Of a stretch of DNA of 64,000 nt, positions 43,406 through 57,025 are shown in pieces. Numbering within the stretch: position 1 is the stretch's first letter; every line of letters begins with the position of its first letter. The position numbers and the translations under genes are program-made. The stretch is from Impatiens glandulifera. Lineage: Eukaryota > Streptophyta > Magnoliopsida > Ericales > Balsaminaceae. The DNA is taken from contig NC_061863.1 in assembly GCF_907164915.1 (NCBI RefSeq), forward strand, positions 40,149,382 through 40,213,381. The letters run 5' to 3'. The notes beneath the pieces were generated by a model, which saw only the letters and a program-made list of their open reading frames with translations, was not told the DNA's origin and did not search any database.

Positions 43406-44767
43406 TTATGTTTGTAAAGTTGATAGGATATGATAACCATGTTTTAGTAGGCGTTGCATTTCGTCCTCAAATACCTTCATGGCAGTTGGTGGAAGTGATA
43501 ATAGCAAGAGAGCTCCATCCTCGTCTTTATCATTCTTACCACATACAAAAAAGTTGAACAACCTCATGACTTGGCTAGGTAAGGCTGTTGCGCATGAAGA
43601 AGTTAGTCCAGTATAGCAAGCTTTTCCCCAACCAAAGTCGACGTCCACAAACCCTACATGCCTCACGTCTGAAATGAAAAAGGAGTGTGCCCCCATGTAG
43701 GGAGGTCGTCCCCTCAAGACCATGAGGTCAGTCATCGACCTCATGTACTCCTCTGTCACCACCTCTTTAGCTTCAATTACCAACTTCAATGCGTAGCCCA
43801 ACGGCTGTGTGCATAACATCCCCGCCGTGGTCAAAGCAGCCGGAAACGCACTAGCATTGCCGTAGTAACCAGTTGGGAGGTGCGGTTTGTACTTTTTGCG
43901 GGCATTGACCACAAAATGAACCCGCACATCCTCGTTTGGTTCCAACCCGAGAGCGATGGTGCGGCATCGCCAGATGCATGCAATCATCAATTCGAATGAG
44001 GTACAGCGACGACCGAGCTGGTCTTGATCAAATACGAGTTGTCTCAATGCCATCACTTCGTCTGATCCAAAAAAGAAAGAGCGATGATCTAAATCCTCAA
44101 TTGGGACTTCGACCAACTCATCGAATTCGTGATGAGTGAATGTCACGCGGGGTGGATCCCTGGCGCTCAACAGTTTTCTCTCCCACACGGGCGGTACAGA
44201 AGGTGCTTGGCGGCCTCGTGCAAGTTCTCCGGCAGCGGTTAGGAATTGAGCCAGTCCTGTCCCGTCGCACATGGTGTGATTGAAGCGGCATGCCAGGACG
44301 AAGCCGCCACACGTGAGGCGCGTGACCTGAATTAAAAGCAATGGACATCCAAGTATACCGTCTGAGCCCGGAACATCGTGAAGAAGGTCTTTCAAGTAAG
44401 GGAACGGAGGTTGAAGGGGGACGCCTAACTCCTTGAGCGTAACGTCAGCATCGGCCTCAATAAACAAGATTCCTAGTTCTCCGGTGCAATCCACGATAAG
44501 TTTGCGCCCTGGTAATTCTTCCCTTAGGCGACCGGCAAATGGATAGTAAAATACCAATGCCTCGGAGAGGGCTTCACGAATAACCTTAACTGGATCTTTG
44601 TCACTCTGGAAGTGGGATCCGCCATAGAACTTTATGATGGGAATATGAAAACGAAGACCCTCTTGGTCATCGATGTCTGAAAGTGGCAAGTGAACACGAG
44701 GGGTCAGCTTAGCCGGAACCACAAGTTTTGCTTCTTGTCTTCTCACCGTAAACACCAACTGTTCCAT
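43406..44767 (-). CDS. BAHD acyltransferase, benzyl alcohol O-benzoyltransferase-like (right copy)
   Basis: Mirror copy of the 30111 gene: 453 aa, one exon, ATG at 44767, HTMCD and DFGWG intact. By my reading it differs from the left copy at eight residues (126 E/K, 158 V/L, 190 F/S, 254 S/R, 262 T/I, 394 R/T, 429 S/A, 432 L/V). None falls in a catalytic motif, although 158 is near HxxxD. Both copies look functional, so this is either a duplicated gene pair or two alleles placed in one scaffold. Activity is as for the left copy: acyl-CoA-dependent ester formation in the cytosol, substrate not determined. Confidence 0.9.
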   Translation of the reverse strand: MEQLVFTVRRQEAKLVVPAKLTPRVHLPLSDIDDQEGLRFHIPIIKFYGGSHFQSDKDPVKVIREALSEALVFYYPFAGRLREELPGRKLIVDCTGELGILFIEADADVTLKELGVPLQPPFPYLKDLLHDVPGSDGILGCPLLLIQVTRLTCGGFVLACRFNHTMCDGTGLAQFLTAAGELARGRQAPSVPPVWERKLLSARDPPRVTFTHHEFDELVEVPIEDLDHRSFFFGSDEVMALRQLVFDQDQLGRRCTSFELMIACIWRCRTIALGLEPNEDVRVHFVVNARKKYKPHLPTGYYGNASAFPAALTTAGMLCTQPLGYALKLVIEAKEVVTEEYMRSMTDLMVLRGRPPYMGAHSFFISDVRHVGFVDVDFGWGKACYTGLTSSCATALPSQVMRLFNFFVCGKNDKDEDGALLLLSLPPTAMKVFEDEMQRLLKHGYHILSTLQT

Positions 44768-44886
44768 AGTTTCAGATCGATGCACTTGTAGTACTGGATT
44801 AATTAATTGGGCGAACAAATGTAATTAATTTGTAAGGGAGCTCTTTGTTCTCATATTCAGTGTTTCCACTGGATCTTCCCCGACCG

Positions 44887-44896
44887 CTTTTTATAG
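44887..44896 (-). promoter_or_regulatory. TATA box of BAHD gene (right copy)
   Basis: The minus strand reads CTATAAAAAG about 120 bp before the ATG at 44767. Confidence 0.6.
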
Positions 44897-44899
44897 CAC

Positions 44900-46338
44900 T
44901 TATACATTCTGCCATGGTTTTGAATATTTTGGTAAAATGATTTAAAATATATTAATATATTATAATAAAATTTAAAATAAAAAATATTTTTATTAATGAA
45001 TTAATTATTAAGGAAATGGATCCAGATATTGAATGATGTGATTAGTTTTGGTTTCATTAGACATCTTAAAACTTGTTCAATAAACTTTGCATAATCAAAT
45101 ACATTGTTTCAAAATATGATACATGGTTAAATATATTTTAGAAAGTCAAATTTATTTATGAAGTTAGTTGAAAAATACATTTATTTATTAAGGTGTGAAA
45201 TTTTCTATTATATATATATATATATGTAAACTTATAAAATGTGCCAAATTTATTTGTTTAAGAGTTAACTGAATAATTTTTTACTAAATGAATTAAATAT
45301 TTTATTTTATTTTTTCCATTTTTCATTTGTGAATTGTTAATGAACCATTTTATTGATCGATTCTATATGATATAAATTTTTTTACCTAGCATGAGTATTA
45401 ATTATCAAATGTATAATACTCTTCTTACTAACTTATTTTTATCAACCAACATATTTTTTTATTATCCAACCATCTTCTCTTTATCGACTTTTATCAACTC
45501 ATTTCGATTCACAAATAATTTTATTCTCATTCATTCACTTACTAACTCACTTCCGTCAACCAACATATTCATTATTACATAACCATCAACCAACATATTT
45601 CTTATTACCCAACCATCTCTTCTTTACCGACATTTACAACATATGTAATGATCTTATTCTCACCCACTTACTAACTTACTTCCGTCAAATAACATATTTC
45701 TTATTATCCAACCATCTCTTCTTTATTGAGATTTATCAATTCATTTCCATCAAACAAAAATTTCATTCTCACCTACTTACCAACTCATTTCTGTCATCCA
45801 ACATATTCCATATTTCATCTTTATAATTATTACAAATTTACACCGGGTGAGATTCGAATCTTCGATCTTTATTATGCAAAATAAACACTTAACCATTACA
45901 CAACTTAAGAATGTTGCTTTATTTATTATAATTTTATTTAAGAATATATAATTGATAATGATTAACAATTATATATATATATAATTATGAAAATATATAT
46001 ATATATATATATATATTAAGTTATATAAACGAATTTAAAACATGATTAGTTTGATTATTTAAAATATTGAAAAAAAACTCAATTAGACGTATATACTTGT
46101 ACACCTAGCTCATTTAGACGTATGCATTAATAAAATGTCATTTAAACATACGTATTATATGTTTATTTAGCCTCTTTTAGTAAATCATGTTATTTTTTAT
46201 TTTTTTATTTATATATTTATTAATTAAATATTCATATATTTTTTTCACTCATTTATTATTATGAATTAAACTAGTTAAATTTATTTAATATAAAAATGAG
46301 AAAATAATTAATGATGAATATATATATATATAATCAAT
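44900..46338. other. Mirror of 28533-29980: AT-rich DNA, minisatellite and SINE-like head
   Basis: Contains the inverted counterparts of the 29085-29470 repeat (about 45395-45790), the tRNA-like head (about 45830-45915) and the dispersed repeat (about 46050-46240). No gene seen. Confidence 0.7.
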
Positions 46339-48679
46339 TGATAGGATCGACTTTATCGATAGAGACGGGGTCTAGCTAAAGATGAAGGCTCATGAAAAAT
46401 ATTTTGAAAGAAATCCTATTAGGGATTTAATTCGTTTTCTATTCTACGCAAACTTGTGTAAACACTTGAAACAAATTCAAGACGGAATTGTTTACTTGGG
46501 TTTGAAGCACAAGATGAAATATGAAAAGATGATAGAAATGAAGAACACAACAATTTGTATATGAATGTTCGGAGAAACTCTCCTACGTCACCCCTTCTTC
46601 CAACCACCGGAAGGATTCACTATAAGATGATAAGAATCAAATACAGTTTACACACACTTAGTTCACTATTGAACGGAAACACTTTCTGTTCAATTACAAG
46701 ATGAAGAATATCACTCAACTAAGGTGTTTTGATTCTAGCTCTCTCTCTCGATTCACACACAGTACAATCAGAAAGAAGCTTCACAGAATAAGTTCAGTAA
46801 GCAAGATGATTGAGTAGTTTCTCTTTCTGTAAAATCAGATTACTTGTTCGTTGTGTAAGACAAGGTGCAAGGTTTTGAAAACCGATAAGGTGCTTCGTCC
46901 GTTGTCCTTAAGATTGGTTAAATACTAAGCAGGAGCTAACGGTCGAATCTTCAAGAATGATACGTGGAACTCTTCCATTGGAAAGCCTCCATTGTACACA
47001 GCAGGTTCTGAGCACAATGATTGTGGCTGTACAAAACTGGTAGTGCGTAGAATATTCCATCAGGGATGTACCTGCAAAACAAGTAATGTGAGGAAAATTC
47101 TCTTACATGGCATTCATTGATTGGATGCATACAACTGCTGTACTAATCTTCACTAGAAAGTAGAGCAGAAGTAGGGTACAGCTATAGCACGTGGGTAGGA
47201 GAAATGCTAGATTTAAGCGTACTGCTTAAACTGAGCATTAGACGTATTTCAGTTAGACGGATTGTGAAAATCAGTCTAATGAAATAAGTCATCTCCTTCT
47301 GATAAGAAAACGTCTATTAGACTGCCTAGTCTAATAGAATTAGACTCGCGTCTAAATACAATAACCATTAGACTGGCACGTGTAACTCCACTGAGTTAAA
47401 CTGGCACGTCTAATTCCGGTTCTACCTCAGACTTGTCTGAAGAAGTTAGACTCACGTCTAACTTTCATTAATTAGACCACACGTCTAATTATTCAATAAC
47501 CATTAGACTGGCACGTCTAACTCCACTGAGTTAGACTGTTACGTCTAATTCCGGTTCTACCTCAGACTTGTCTGAAGGAGTTAGACTCACGTCTAACTTT
47601 CATTAATTAGACCACACGTCTAATTATTCAATAACCATTAGACAGGCACGTCTAACTCCACTGAGTTAGACTGGCACGTCTAATTCCGGTTCTACCTCAG
47701 ACTTGTCTGAAGGAGTTAGACTCACGTCTAACTTTCATTAATTAGACCACACGTCTAATTATTCAATAACCATTAGAATGTCACGTCTAACTCCACTGAG
47801 TTAGACTGGCACGTCTAATTCCGGTTCTACCTCAGACTTGTCTGAAGGAGTTAGACTCACGTCTAACTTTCATTAATTAGACCACACGTCTAATAATTCA
47901 ATAACCATTAGACTGACACGTCTAACTCCACTGAGTTATACTGGAATGTCTAATTCCGGTTCTACCTCAGACTTGTCTGAAGGAGTTAGACGCACGTCTA
48001 ACTTTCACTTTCTATTAGACTACACGTCTAACTCCGATGAGTTAGACTGCACGTCTAACTCCGATGAGTTAGACTGTACGTCTAATTCCGTATATCAATT
48101 AGACTACCCGTCTAATTATAAATATATTAGACTACACGTCTAACTCCGATGAGTTAGACTGTACGTCTAATTCTATTAGACTTGCGTCTAATTCCGTGTA
48201 TTCATTAGACCATCCGTCTAATTCTTTACACGTCTATTAGACTACACGTATAACTCCGATGAGTTATATTGTACGTCTAATTCTATTAGACTTGCGTCTA
48301 ATTCCGTGTATTCATTAGACCATCCGTCTAATTCTTTACACGTCTATTAGACTACACGTCTAACTCCGATGAGTTAGACTGTACGTCTAATTGTATTAGA
48401 CTTGCGTCTAATTCCGTGTATTCATTAGACCATCCGTCTAATTCTTTACACGTCTATTAGACTACACGTCTAACTTCGATGAGTTAGACTGTACGTCTAA
48501 TTCTATTAGACTTACGTCTAATTCTATGCAATGAAAGTCAAAATCGGTCTAATGACCCTCATTAGATCCAAGTCTCATAAGTCTCAATACACCTGTATCA
48601 AAACTCATAAGTTATTTCATCATCAAAATATCAGTGGTTAAATTATTTCAATCCTTAGTCAAAATAATTTGAGCCAACA
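46339..48679 (-). repeat. 3' LTR of right-arm element 2
   Basis: From TGATAGG (inner complement of CCTATCA) to GAGCCAACA. The TTAGACG array spans about 47240-48540. It is about 130 bp longer than its left-arm counterpart. Confidence 0.85.
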
Positions 48680-48853
48680 ATTTCTCCATTTTTGATGAAA
48701 AAATTACAGACCTGCATACATATATCAAAGTATGCATTCATCATGTAAATAAACATAAACCTTGTTCACTTACACCATTCATCCAAAATCAATATTCGAA
48801 AACCATCAAGAAAACATGTTCAATAAAGTTAGATAGAATAAAAGAAGAGAAAT

Positions 48854-49506
48854 CATTGTTCTTCCCTTTTAACTCGAGGATCGGTTGGACTCATCTCTTG
48901 CCCTGGAAGCATGTTGAAGAAAGAAGGATAGCCGCGACCACCACGACCGCCTGTATTTGATCATCCACCACGTTCACCACCACCGGCACGTCCACCTTGA
49001 TCGACATTGGATAGCCTACTCTGGCCACCACCACTTCGACCTCCACGCTCACCACCGCTTCTACCACCACCTCTCTTGGTTGGCCTAGGATTGTCATCAG
49101 TATTTGGAGCTTGCCTGGATCTTGTCCCGGTTGACACACCATCATTCCTTTTGCTTGACTCACCTTGAATTGGTCGAGGTTGAGCACTTTCTACATTGGC
49201 TATTGCATCCTCCTTTACTTGAATCTTCCTGGCAATGGAGTCAGCAAATTCCTGTCGTTCATTGTCATTCCTTCTAAAACAACCCTGGATTTTCACCATC
49301 TGATTCTTCACCATACTAGATTCTTCCAAAGTTTCCTTGTGGCGTTCATCGTTGATTTGCCTTTCAATATCAAATAACTCGGTTTGACGATTGACAAGTT
49401 GCTTTTCAACCCTTGAGAAGTTTACGTTTGCGATATGAGTCTCATATGTGTTCTTCTTCAAGGTGTTATCCAGCTCAGTGAGGACCTTGAAAATATTGTG
49501 AAAGCT
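48854..49506 (-). pseudogene. Accessory protein C-terminal extension, right copy
   Basis: Same coiled-coil and RGG tail as 25486-26145. The codon that is TAG in the left arm is CAG here (KIQGCFRRND), but an Arg codon is TGA near 48960, cutting the tail. Each arm thus keeps information the other has lost. Confidence 0.55.
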
Positions 49507-49509
49507 CTC

Positions 49510-52200
49510 CCTTTATTCTTCCCTTGAATTCATTGTCTGAGACATGGTCTTATGGATTGAAGAAATCATAGACCTCATAGATCTTAGAACTTTGTTTCCT
49601 CCGGCAGATGATTCTTCATGAGACGAGACTTCTTCAGATTCTGCTGCCATACTTTGAATAGGCTCAAAGTTTGTATGAACCTGCAAGGATTGCTCCGGCT
49701 GATTCATTTAAGCATTCTTAGCAGCTTTTTCTTGTTCTTCTTCTTCAATTTCTTTTTCTTCCCTCTCAAATCTTTCAAACAGATTTCCAGTGTAGTGAAT
49801 GGAATTGTTGAGGTTTTCGTGAACACTTCCCACAACGCCGTCGGGAAATAAGCGGGGCTTCACAAAAGTTGGTTGCTGATCCTGTTCCTCCTCAGATGAG
49901 GAACTTTCTTGTTCATTGTCTTTCTCTTTGGAGGGTTCCCCCTCAGTTCTTGCAGTTTTTGGCTGAGTGACATCGGCCAATTTTTCTTGAACACCCTCTG
50001 TTCTCGCAACATGGGTTATTAATACGTTTTCTTTAATAGGAGCTTTCAAAGCCTCCTTAGTCACATCTTCTATGATGACTTCTTCATTATTTATCTCAAG
50101 AGCTTGTTTAGGCTCTTGAATATTCACATTTTCTTCTTCTTCATTCGGAAGTCCTTGGACAGGATGATCTAGAATGCGTCTCTCTTCGGCAGAAAGATTC
50201 CCGAATTCGATCAGGAGAGAAGCATCTAACTCATCATTACCAGCATCTTGAATGTCCATAACTTCTTCTTCATTGAGAGGTTCTGCGCCAGAGCAATCGG
50301 CGCCGTGAATGTGTCTAGAAGCAGCAGAGACATAGCTTTCCATGATATCATTCAACTTCTTCAATACCTTTGATTCAACATTATCTCCTTTTACATCGAG
50401 ATTGAAGTTAGCTTTCCTAGCTTCATAAATTGGAAAAAGAGCTTTTCCAAGAATGCAAGCTTCCACCAGTTCTCTTTTCTTAAGAGCTTCACCAACATCT
50501 GAAGTTCTTGCCCATTTCAGGACTTTCTTCTCGTTTGCTACCCTCTTCTTCCATTCTTTTACTATGGCAGCGTTTGACAGAGAGTCGTTGTACTTGGAGG
50601 ACAACCTCTCCATGGACCAAGACTCATAAATTTCCAGTTTCTCAGCAGCAAGAGCTTTAACTTGATCCAAAATAAGGTCAACGATACCTGTTGCCTCAGA
50701 TACCTTCTCAAGAGCGTGAATAACAATGGATTTTCCTCTTCCAACAACCTCTACAGGTTTTGGAGCGGGTCTTGGTTCACCAATCACAATTCCACGTGTC
50801 CCTTTTCTAAACCGCAACAGTTGGAAGGCAAATTGTGGTTTCATATAGAGCTCAATAGGAAGCTCTCTACAGACAATTTTCCCGACCACCAAGGAATCTT
50901 TGGGAGCAGGAGTATTGGGTTCACCAGCTACAAGGGTAAGGACAACACCTTGTTCTGGTTGTGATGACTCTGTAGCACCGGCGGCTACATGATCAGATTG
51001 AATAACAGGAGACTCAGCCTTGTCAACAGTTTCATCATTTGGACCGGCTGACTCAACAGCAGGTCCTTCAACAGATTCTCTCAAAGGAGAGAATACATAT
51101 TCAGCTTGTTCCACTACGGGAACATCAAATTTTGGCACAGCAGCCAAAGATTTGGAAGACTTTACCTTAGTAGATTTAGACGCGTAGGGCGCCTTTGTCT
51201 TCTTCTCCTTTAAGGCACAGGACCTCGAAGGTTTCTTCAAATAGGTTTAGGGAGTGGATAAGGATGAAATTGGTGTTGCAGCAAGTACGCCTGGACCTTG
51301 CTTCACCCTTGAATCAACAGATTCTGAGTCCTTCTGATTTGGGCTTTTCATACTGGAGGAACTGGCCTCCGATTCGTTCACAGTTTTGGTTTTCTTTGCC
51401 CCTATTGACATAACAGAAGTAGAGGGCTTTGATCGAGTGGAAGACTTTCCACCGGTCTGGTAACTAGAAGCACTTGATGCAGATTCAAGGTTGTTCTTCA
51501 ACCTCGTCAGCGTGCTAGCCACCGTAAGAGCAGTAAATACTATTAGAGAGTTGATCTGCGCCGATTCACCAACGGGAACTCCCAAATGCTTCAACAGATG
51601 ACTCAGTTGAGTCGCATACGTGATGCTCTCCTTGTTCGTCTGACTCATAGAGTAACATAGATTCTGAAAAAGGGTATGAGCCCAGTTTACCTGGATCCAT
51701 TTCGAAATAGCACACATATAGTCAAAACGGTCTTGACTATAGAGGTGGAAGGAACCATCCTTCCCTTGCAACGCCTTCGCCACCACGTCGTTTAGAAGAA
51801 TGAAGTGTGGTTTGAATACCTTGTTGAATCCATTCACATGGATCTTAGAGCCGTCTGCAGAGAAAGTTGTCTTCATCTCCTCCATGATTTCTGAAGAGAG
51901 CACCAAGTCAAACAGATGACCCTCCGTCGGAAGTTCAAAGAACTCCGCATAGACTACTTCGTCAAAAGAAATCTCCGTTCCGTTGACGGTTGCTACGATA
52001 GAATCATCCACCAAAACTACCGTCTTGAAGAACTCGCGAACTTCGTCTTCATAGAAGATGAACGGTCCGCCAAGATACTTCCCTAACCTAGAATATTCTA
52101 GGGTTTGGAACATCTTCACCACATCCGGTTGATCAAAAGAATACACCGATGGAAAGTCCACTTGCAAAGTACAGTGACTGAGAGTGATTTTCTTCACCAT
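49510..52200 (-). pseudogene. Accessory protein of element 2, right copy, two extra stops
   Basis: ATG at 52200 (MVKKITLSHCTLQVDF). The frame matches the intact left copy except for TAA near 51247 (TCA in the left arm) and TAA near 49708 (GAA in the left arm). No frameshift is seen over about 2.7 kb, and most other differences are single residues, such as CTLQ for YTLQ. Function as for the left copy: unknown. Confidence 0.75.
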
Positions 52201-52319
52201 TTTTGAGAGAATGTGAATCGACACGATATTTCAGAGAGATTTAGTGAGAGAAATGCAAGAATGCTAGGGTTCTTAGAGATTTCGAGAGATTGAAAGTTTT
52301 CAAAATCATGCAGAAATGT

Positions 52320-52329
52320 CCTTATATAG
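52320..52329 (-). promoter_or_regulatory. TATA box of right-arm accessory ORF
   Basis: The minus strand reads TCTATATAAG about 120 bp before the ATG at 52200; upstream (52380-52930) lies the TTAGACG-rich region. Confidence 0.5.
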
Positions 52330-53176
52330 ATGAAAGAGGGAAATATAGAGTAACCGTCTATTCTAGGGGTATGGTCCATTAATAAATGTTAGACATCCTT
52401 TTTCAAGAAATCATCATTAAAAATGAGGGTATATCAGTCATTTTCTCTAACTTGATAGACACGTGTCTTCATGTTATTAAGAGATGACTGTTTGATATTT
52501 TGAGCGGGAAAAGCAGATAGCTCTCAGCGTGGGACAACTGTCCTTGATCAGTCTAATCGGCACGTAATTAGACGTTTTTCTTACTCCACAAATCCAATAT
52601 AACACAGGGTCTATTAGATGGATGAGTGTATTAGACGCCTACGTCTAATTCCGTGTTTATAACAAATCCGTCTAATGTTTATTAGACGTGTACGTCTAAC
52701 TCCGCATAAACACCACGTGTTAGACGTGTGTTCATTAGACTTGAGCATCCTTTTGCTCATGACGTAAAAACGTCTAACGTCTATTAGACGTTTCCGTTTA
52801 ATTGCGTTGGTATAATACCTCAACATATAGACTTAGATGTATGGATTATGAGTAAAAATATGTCTAAGTACATACTGTCTCTTTTAAATGCCCTTGTCTA
52901 ATTAGACCGATTAAGGATATTCGTCTAGAGAGTATCTTTACTTCCAAAGTAATTTTTCCTTTTCATTATGAATATGGACAATTAGAGTTTAATAAATAAT
53001 CTTTGTGGTCCAAAGATCAAAATCATTTTTTAAAAAAAAATTATTCTTCCAGAATGGCAAGTGCCATTGTTGATCTTTCAAGCTGTGTACTCAGAGGAGT
53101 ACTCTTCTAGCTTCCTTCCTGCTATCCTCCTGCATCACCTACAAAATAAACTATTTACACATTTTGGTACCCATCC

Positions 53177-54970
53177 TTAATTGGGTCCTCGATCAATTAG
53201 TCCCTTAGGAATCCATATTTGAGTTATTCTAATAGATTTCCTATTTTGTGTTGTGATTAATGCATAAGATTTTGACTTAGCAGATGACTTCCTGCTAGCC
53301 ACTAATCCTTTGACTTTTGAAGAAGATTTTCTTTTAAAACTCCTTGACGTAGAGTCAGGTTTTAAATTACCAGATTTATTAGCTTTTTCTAGCTTATTCT
53401 TAAGCCAGCTAACAGTCGGTGGAACATAAACTATTTCATTTTTGAAAGAAACTTCTTCATGAATAAGATCAGATTCAATGTCAGTCATACTTCCTTTGAC
53501 AAAACTTATCGACTTAAGTTTCTCATTTGGCTTTGACTTTTTGCAGGACATGTTAGGATCATTGCTATCAACTCCCAATCCGGATCTAGATCCAGCAGGT
53601 TTCAACATGCTGATATGATATTTGACAGCATCACCAGACCTTGTCCATGCACAGACAACATAGTTAAGCCTTTTGTTTTCAGATGAAAGAGTTTGAATCT
53701 GTTCCTTGAGCATTTCATTCTCAGATGAGATCTCTTCAATCTTCTTTTCAAAAACATGTGACTCTTCCTCTTTAGACAGATTTGGTTTATTTAAATCTGA
53801 TGAAGATTTAGTTTCATTTAGAGATTATTCTAGCTTTCTGTACTCGATGACCATGTCATCTAGTGCAGCTACCAGTTGTTCCCTTGAAAACCTTTCGGAA
53901 GAGAAATCAAATACCTCAGTCTCCTAAGTTCCTTCTTCATCTTCTCTGGCCATGAAGCAAGCCACGTCTTCTTCATCACTTTCACTAGATGAGAAGTACG
54001 AGCCTCGGCTGCTTCCTCTGTTCTTTCCGTCACCAACCATAAGTGCCTTCAGCTCTTTTCCATCATCCTTGGCATCTTCACGCTTTGGCTTCCGGCATTC
54101 CGATGCATAATGACCTTTAATACCACAGTTAAAAAAAGTAACATTAACTTTAGATTTTCTATTATCACAAGAATTTGAAGAGTTTGAGTTAGAGTTGCTC
54201 TTCTTCATGAAGTCGCCAAACTTCTTCACAAAGAGAGACATGGCATCGTTGCTCAACTGCTGAGCTGCCATCTTCACGTCCGGAGCGGTTGGTGGCTCTT
54301 CAGCAGTCACCAGCGCCTTAGCAATGATAACGGACCTGGGTTGATCTTCTTTCATCCAACAGTTCAGCTCGAACTCATAGGCTTTTAAGTCAGCAAAGAG
54401 ATCAAAGAGAGAGATCTTGTTAAGATCTTTGGATATCTCATCACCGTAGTCTTTATGTCCCATTCTCTTGGAAGAGCACGCATGACCTTGATAACAAACT
54501 CCCGGTTGCTATAAGTCTTGCCTAGGATGGAGAGAGGAGACGATCTTGCTAAATCTGGTGTCGAAATCGTTCATTGTTTCACCATGACGCATTTTGAAGC
54601 TGTCGAACTGTTGAGTAGCAACCATGATCTTGTTTTCCTTGGTTTGCTCGTTGCCCTCACATAGTTGAGTGAGTTTGTCCCAGACCTCTTTGGCAGTGTC
54701 ACATTCGATGATGTAGTTGAACATACTGTCATCGAGAGATCTATACAGAACATCAAGAGCCATGTTGTTGAGGTTGTTCTGCCTCTTTTCATCAGCGGTC
54801 CAGTCGGCCTTCTCCTTATCAATCTTAATAGGACCTTCTGTGACAACGCTCCACATGTCATCATGAAGAGAAGAGAGATGAGCACGAACTCTTTTCTTCC
54901 AAACAATGTAGTTTTCACGAGAGAAGGTTGGAATAGATGTAGCACTAGCATCTTTGGGTATGTTCGACAT
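53177..54970 (-). pseudogene. gag: gag of right-arm element 2, frameshifted
   Basis: ATG at 54970 (MSNIPKDASATSIPTFSREN). Relative to the left copy it lacks 2 bp near 54525 and 1 bp near 54430, putting about 90 bp out of frame, and keeps the shared TAG and TAA stops near 53926 and 53827. The CAA that is TAA in the left arm (EQIQTLSSEN) is intact. It ends at WIPKGLIDRGPN. The zinc knuckle lacks its first Cys, as in the left arm. Confidence 0.85.
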
Positions 54971-56621
54971 ATTTCAGGAAAGACTTGAGAATAGAAACAG
55001 GGCTCTAATACCAATTGATAGGATCAACTTTATCAATAGAGACGAGGGTCTGGTTAAGGATGAAGGCTTATGAAAAACATTTTGAAAGAAATCCTGTTAG
55101 GGATTTAATTCGCTTTCTATTCTACGCAAACTTGTGTAAATACTTGAAATGGATTGAAGGCGGAATTGTTTACTTGGGTTTGAAGCACAAGATGAAATAT
55201 GAAAAGATGAAAGAAATGAAGAACACAACAATTTGTTTATGGATGTTCGGAGAAACTCTCCTACGTCACCCCTTCTTCCAACCACCGGAAGGATTCACTA
55301 TAAGATGATAAGAATCAAATGCAGTTTACACACACTTAGCTCACTATTGAACAGAACACTTTCTGTTCAATTACAAGATGAAGAATATCACTCAGCTAAA
55401 AGTGTTTAGATTCTAGCTCTCTCTCTCAATTCACACACAGTAAAATCAGAAAGAAGCTTCACAGAATAAGTTCAGTAAGCAAGATGATTGAGTAGTTTCT
55501 TTTTCTGCAAAATCAGATTGGTTGTTCGTTGTGTAAGACAAGGTGCAAGGTTTTGAAAACCAATAAGGTGCTTCGTTCGTTGTCCTTAAGATTGGTTAAA
55601 TACTGAGCAGGAGCTAACGGTCGAATATTCAAGAATGATACGTGGCATTCTTCCATTGGAAAGCCTCCATTGTACACAGCAGGTTCTGAGCACAAGGATC
55701 GTGGCCGTACAGAACTGGTAGTGCGTCGAATATTCCATCAGGGATATACCTGCAAAACAAGTAATGTGAGGAAAATTCTCTTACGTGGCATTCATTGATT
55801 GGATGCATACAAGTGTTGTACTAATCTTCAGTAGAAAGTGGAGCAGAAGTAGGGTACATCTATAGCACGTGGGTAGGAGAAATGCTAGATTCAAGCGTAC
55901 TGCTAAAACTGAGCATTAAACGTATTTCAGTTAGACGGATTGTGAAAATCAGTCTAATGAAATAAGTCATCTCCTTCTGATAAGAAAACGTCTATTAGAC
56001 CGCCTGGTCTAATAGAATTAGACTCGCGTCTAATTACAATAACCATTAGACTGGCACGTCTAACTCCACTGAGTTAGACTGACACGTCTAATTCCGGTTC
56101 TACCTCAGACTTGTCTGAAGGAGTTAGACTCACGTCTAACTTTCATTAATTAGACCACACGTTTAATTATTCAATAACCATTAGACTGGCACGTCTAAAT
56201 CCACTAAGTTAGACTGACACGTCTAATTCCGGTTCTACCTCAGACTTGTCTGAAGGAGTTAGACTCACGTCTAACTTTCATTAATTAGACCACACGTCTA
56301 ATTATTCAATAACCATTAGACTGGCACGTCTAACTCCACTAAGTTAGTCTGACACGTCTAATACCGGTTCTACCTCAGACTTGTCTGAAAGAGTTAGACT
56401 CACGTCTAACTTTCATTAATTAGACCACACGTCTAATTATTCAATAACCATTAGACTGGCACGTCTAACTGCACTGAGTTAGACTGGCACGTCTAACTGC
56501 ACTGAGTTAGACTGGCACGTCTAATTCCGGTTCTACCTCAGACTTGTCTGAAGGAGTTAGACTCACGTCTAACTTTCATTAATTAGACCACACGTCTAAT
56601 TATTCAATAACCATTAGACTG

Positions 56622-57025
56622 TGATGCAGCGTGCGTGGCTAGGATGAACCTTTATCAAGATTCGTTGATTCTTACGAATACCGAAAGTTGATAGATATTG
56701 AGGAAACCTCGTTTTCTGATTAATAATCCTCCCCTAACAAAGTGTTTTAAGATTCTTTAAATACTCAAACCCTAGCTTGCAAAAGAAATAAACAACTTTT
56801 AATAAATTGCAAAAAACACCCGAAACTAATAAAAATGCGATTTTGAGCCCCTAAACGTCGTCAGATGGCCTTAAACCATCATACCTCATGGCAAAACCAT
56901 GACTTCTTCACAGCACCACGTTTCCGCCCGAAAAACACTAGGCAATCGTCGAAATTTGACATTTGCGAAATATTTTCGGATGCTGCAACTTTCGCATAAA
57001 CGCTTCTTCGACTCGCACCGCATCA
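56622..57025 (-). repeat. 3' LTR of Gypsy element
   Basis: 404 bp; contains the C-terminal codons and stop of the polyprotein (stop at 56938). Confidence 0.92.
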
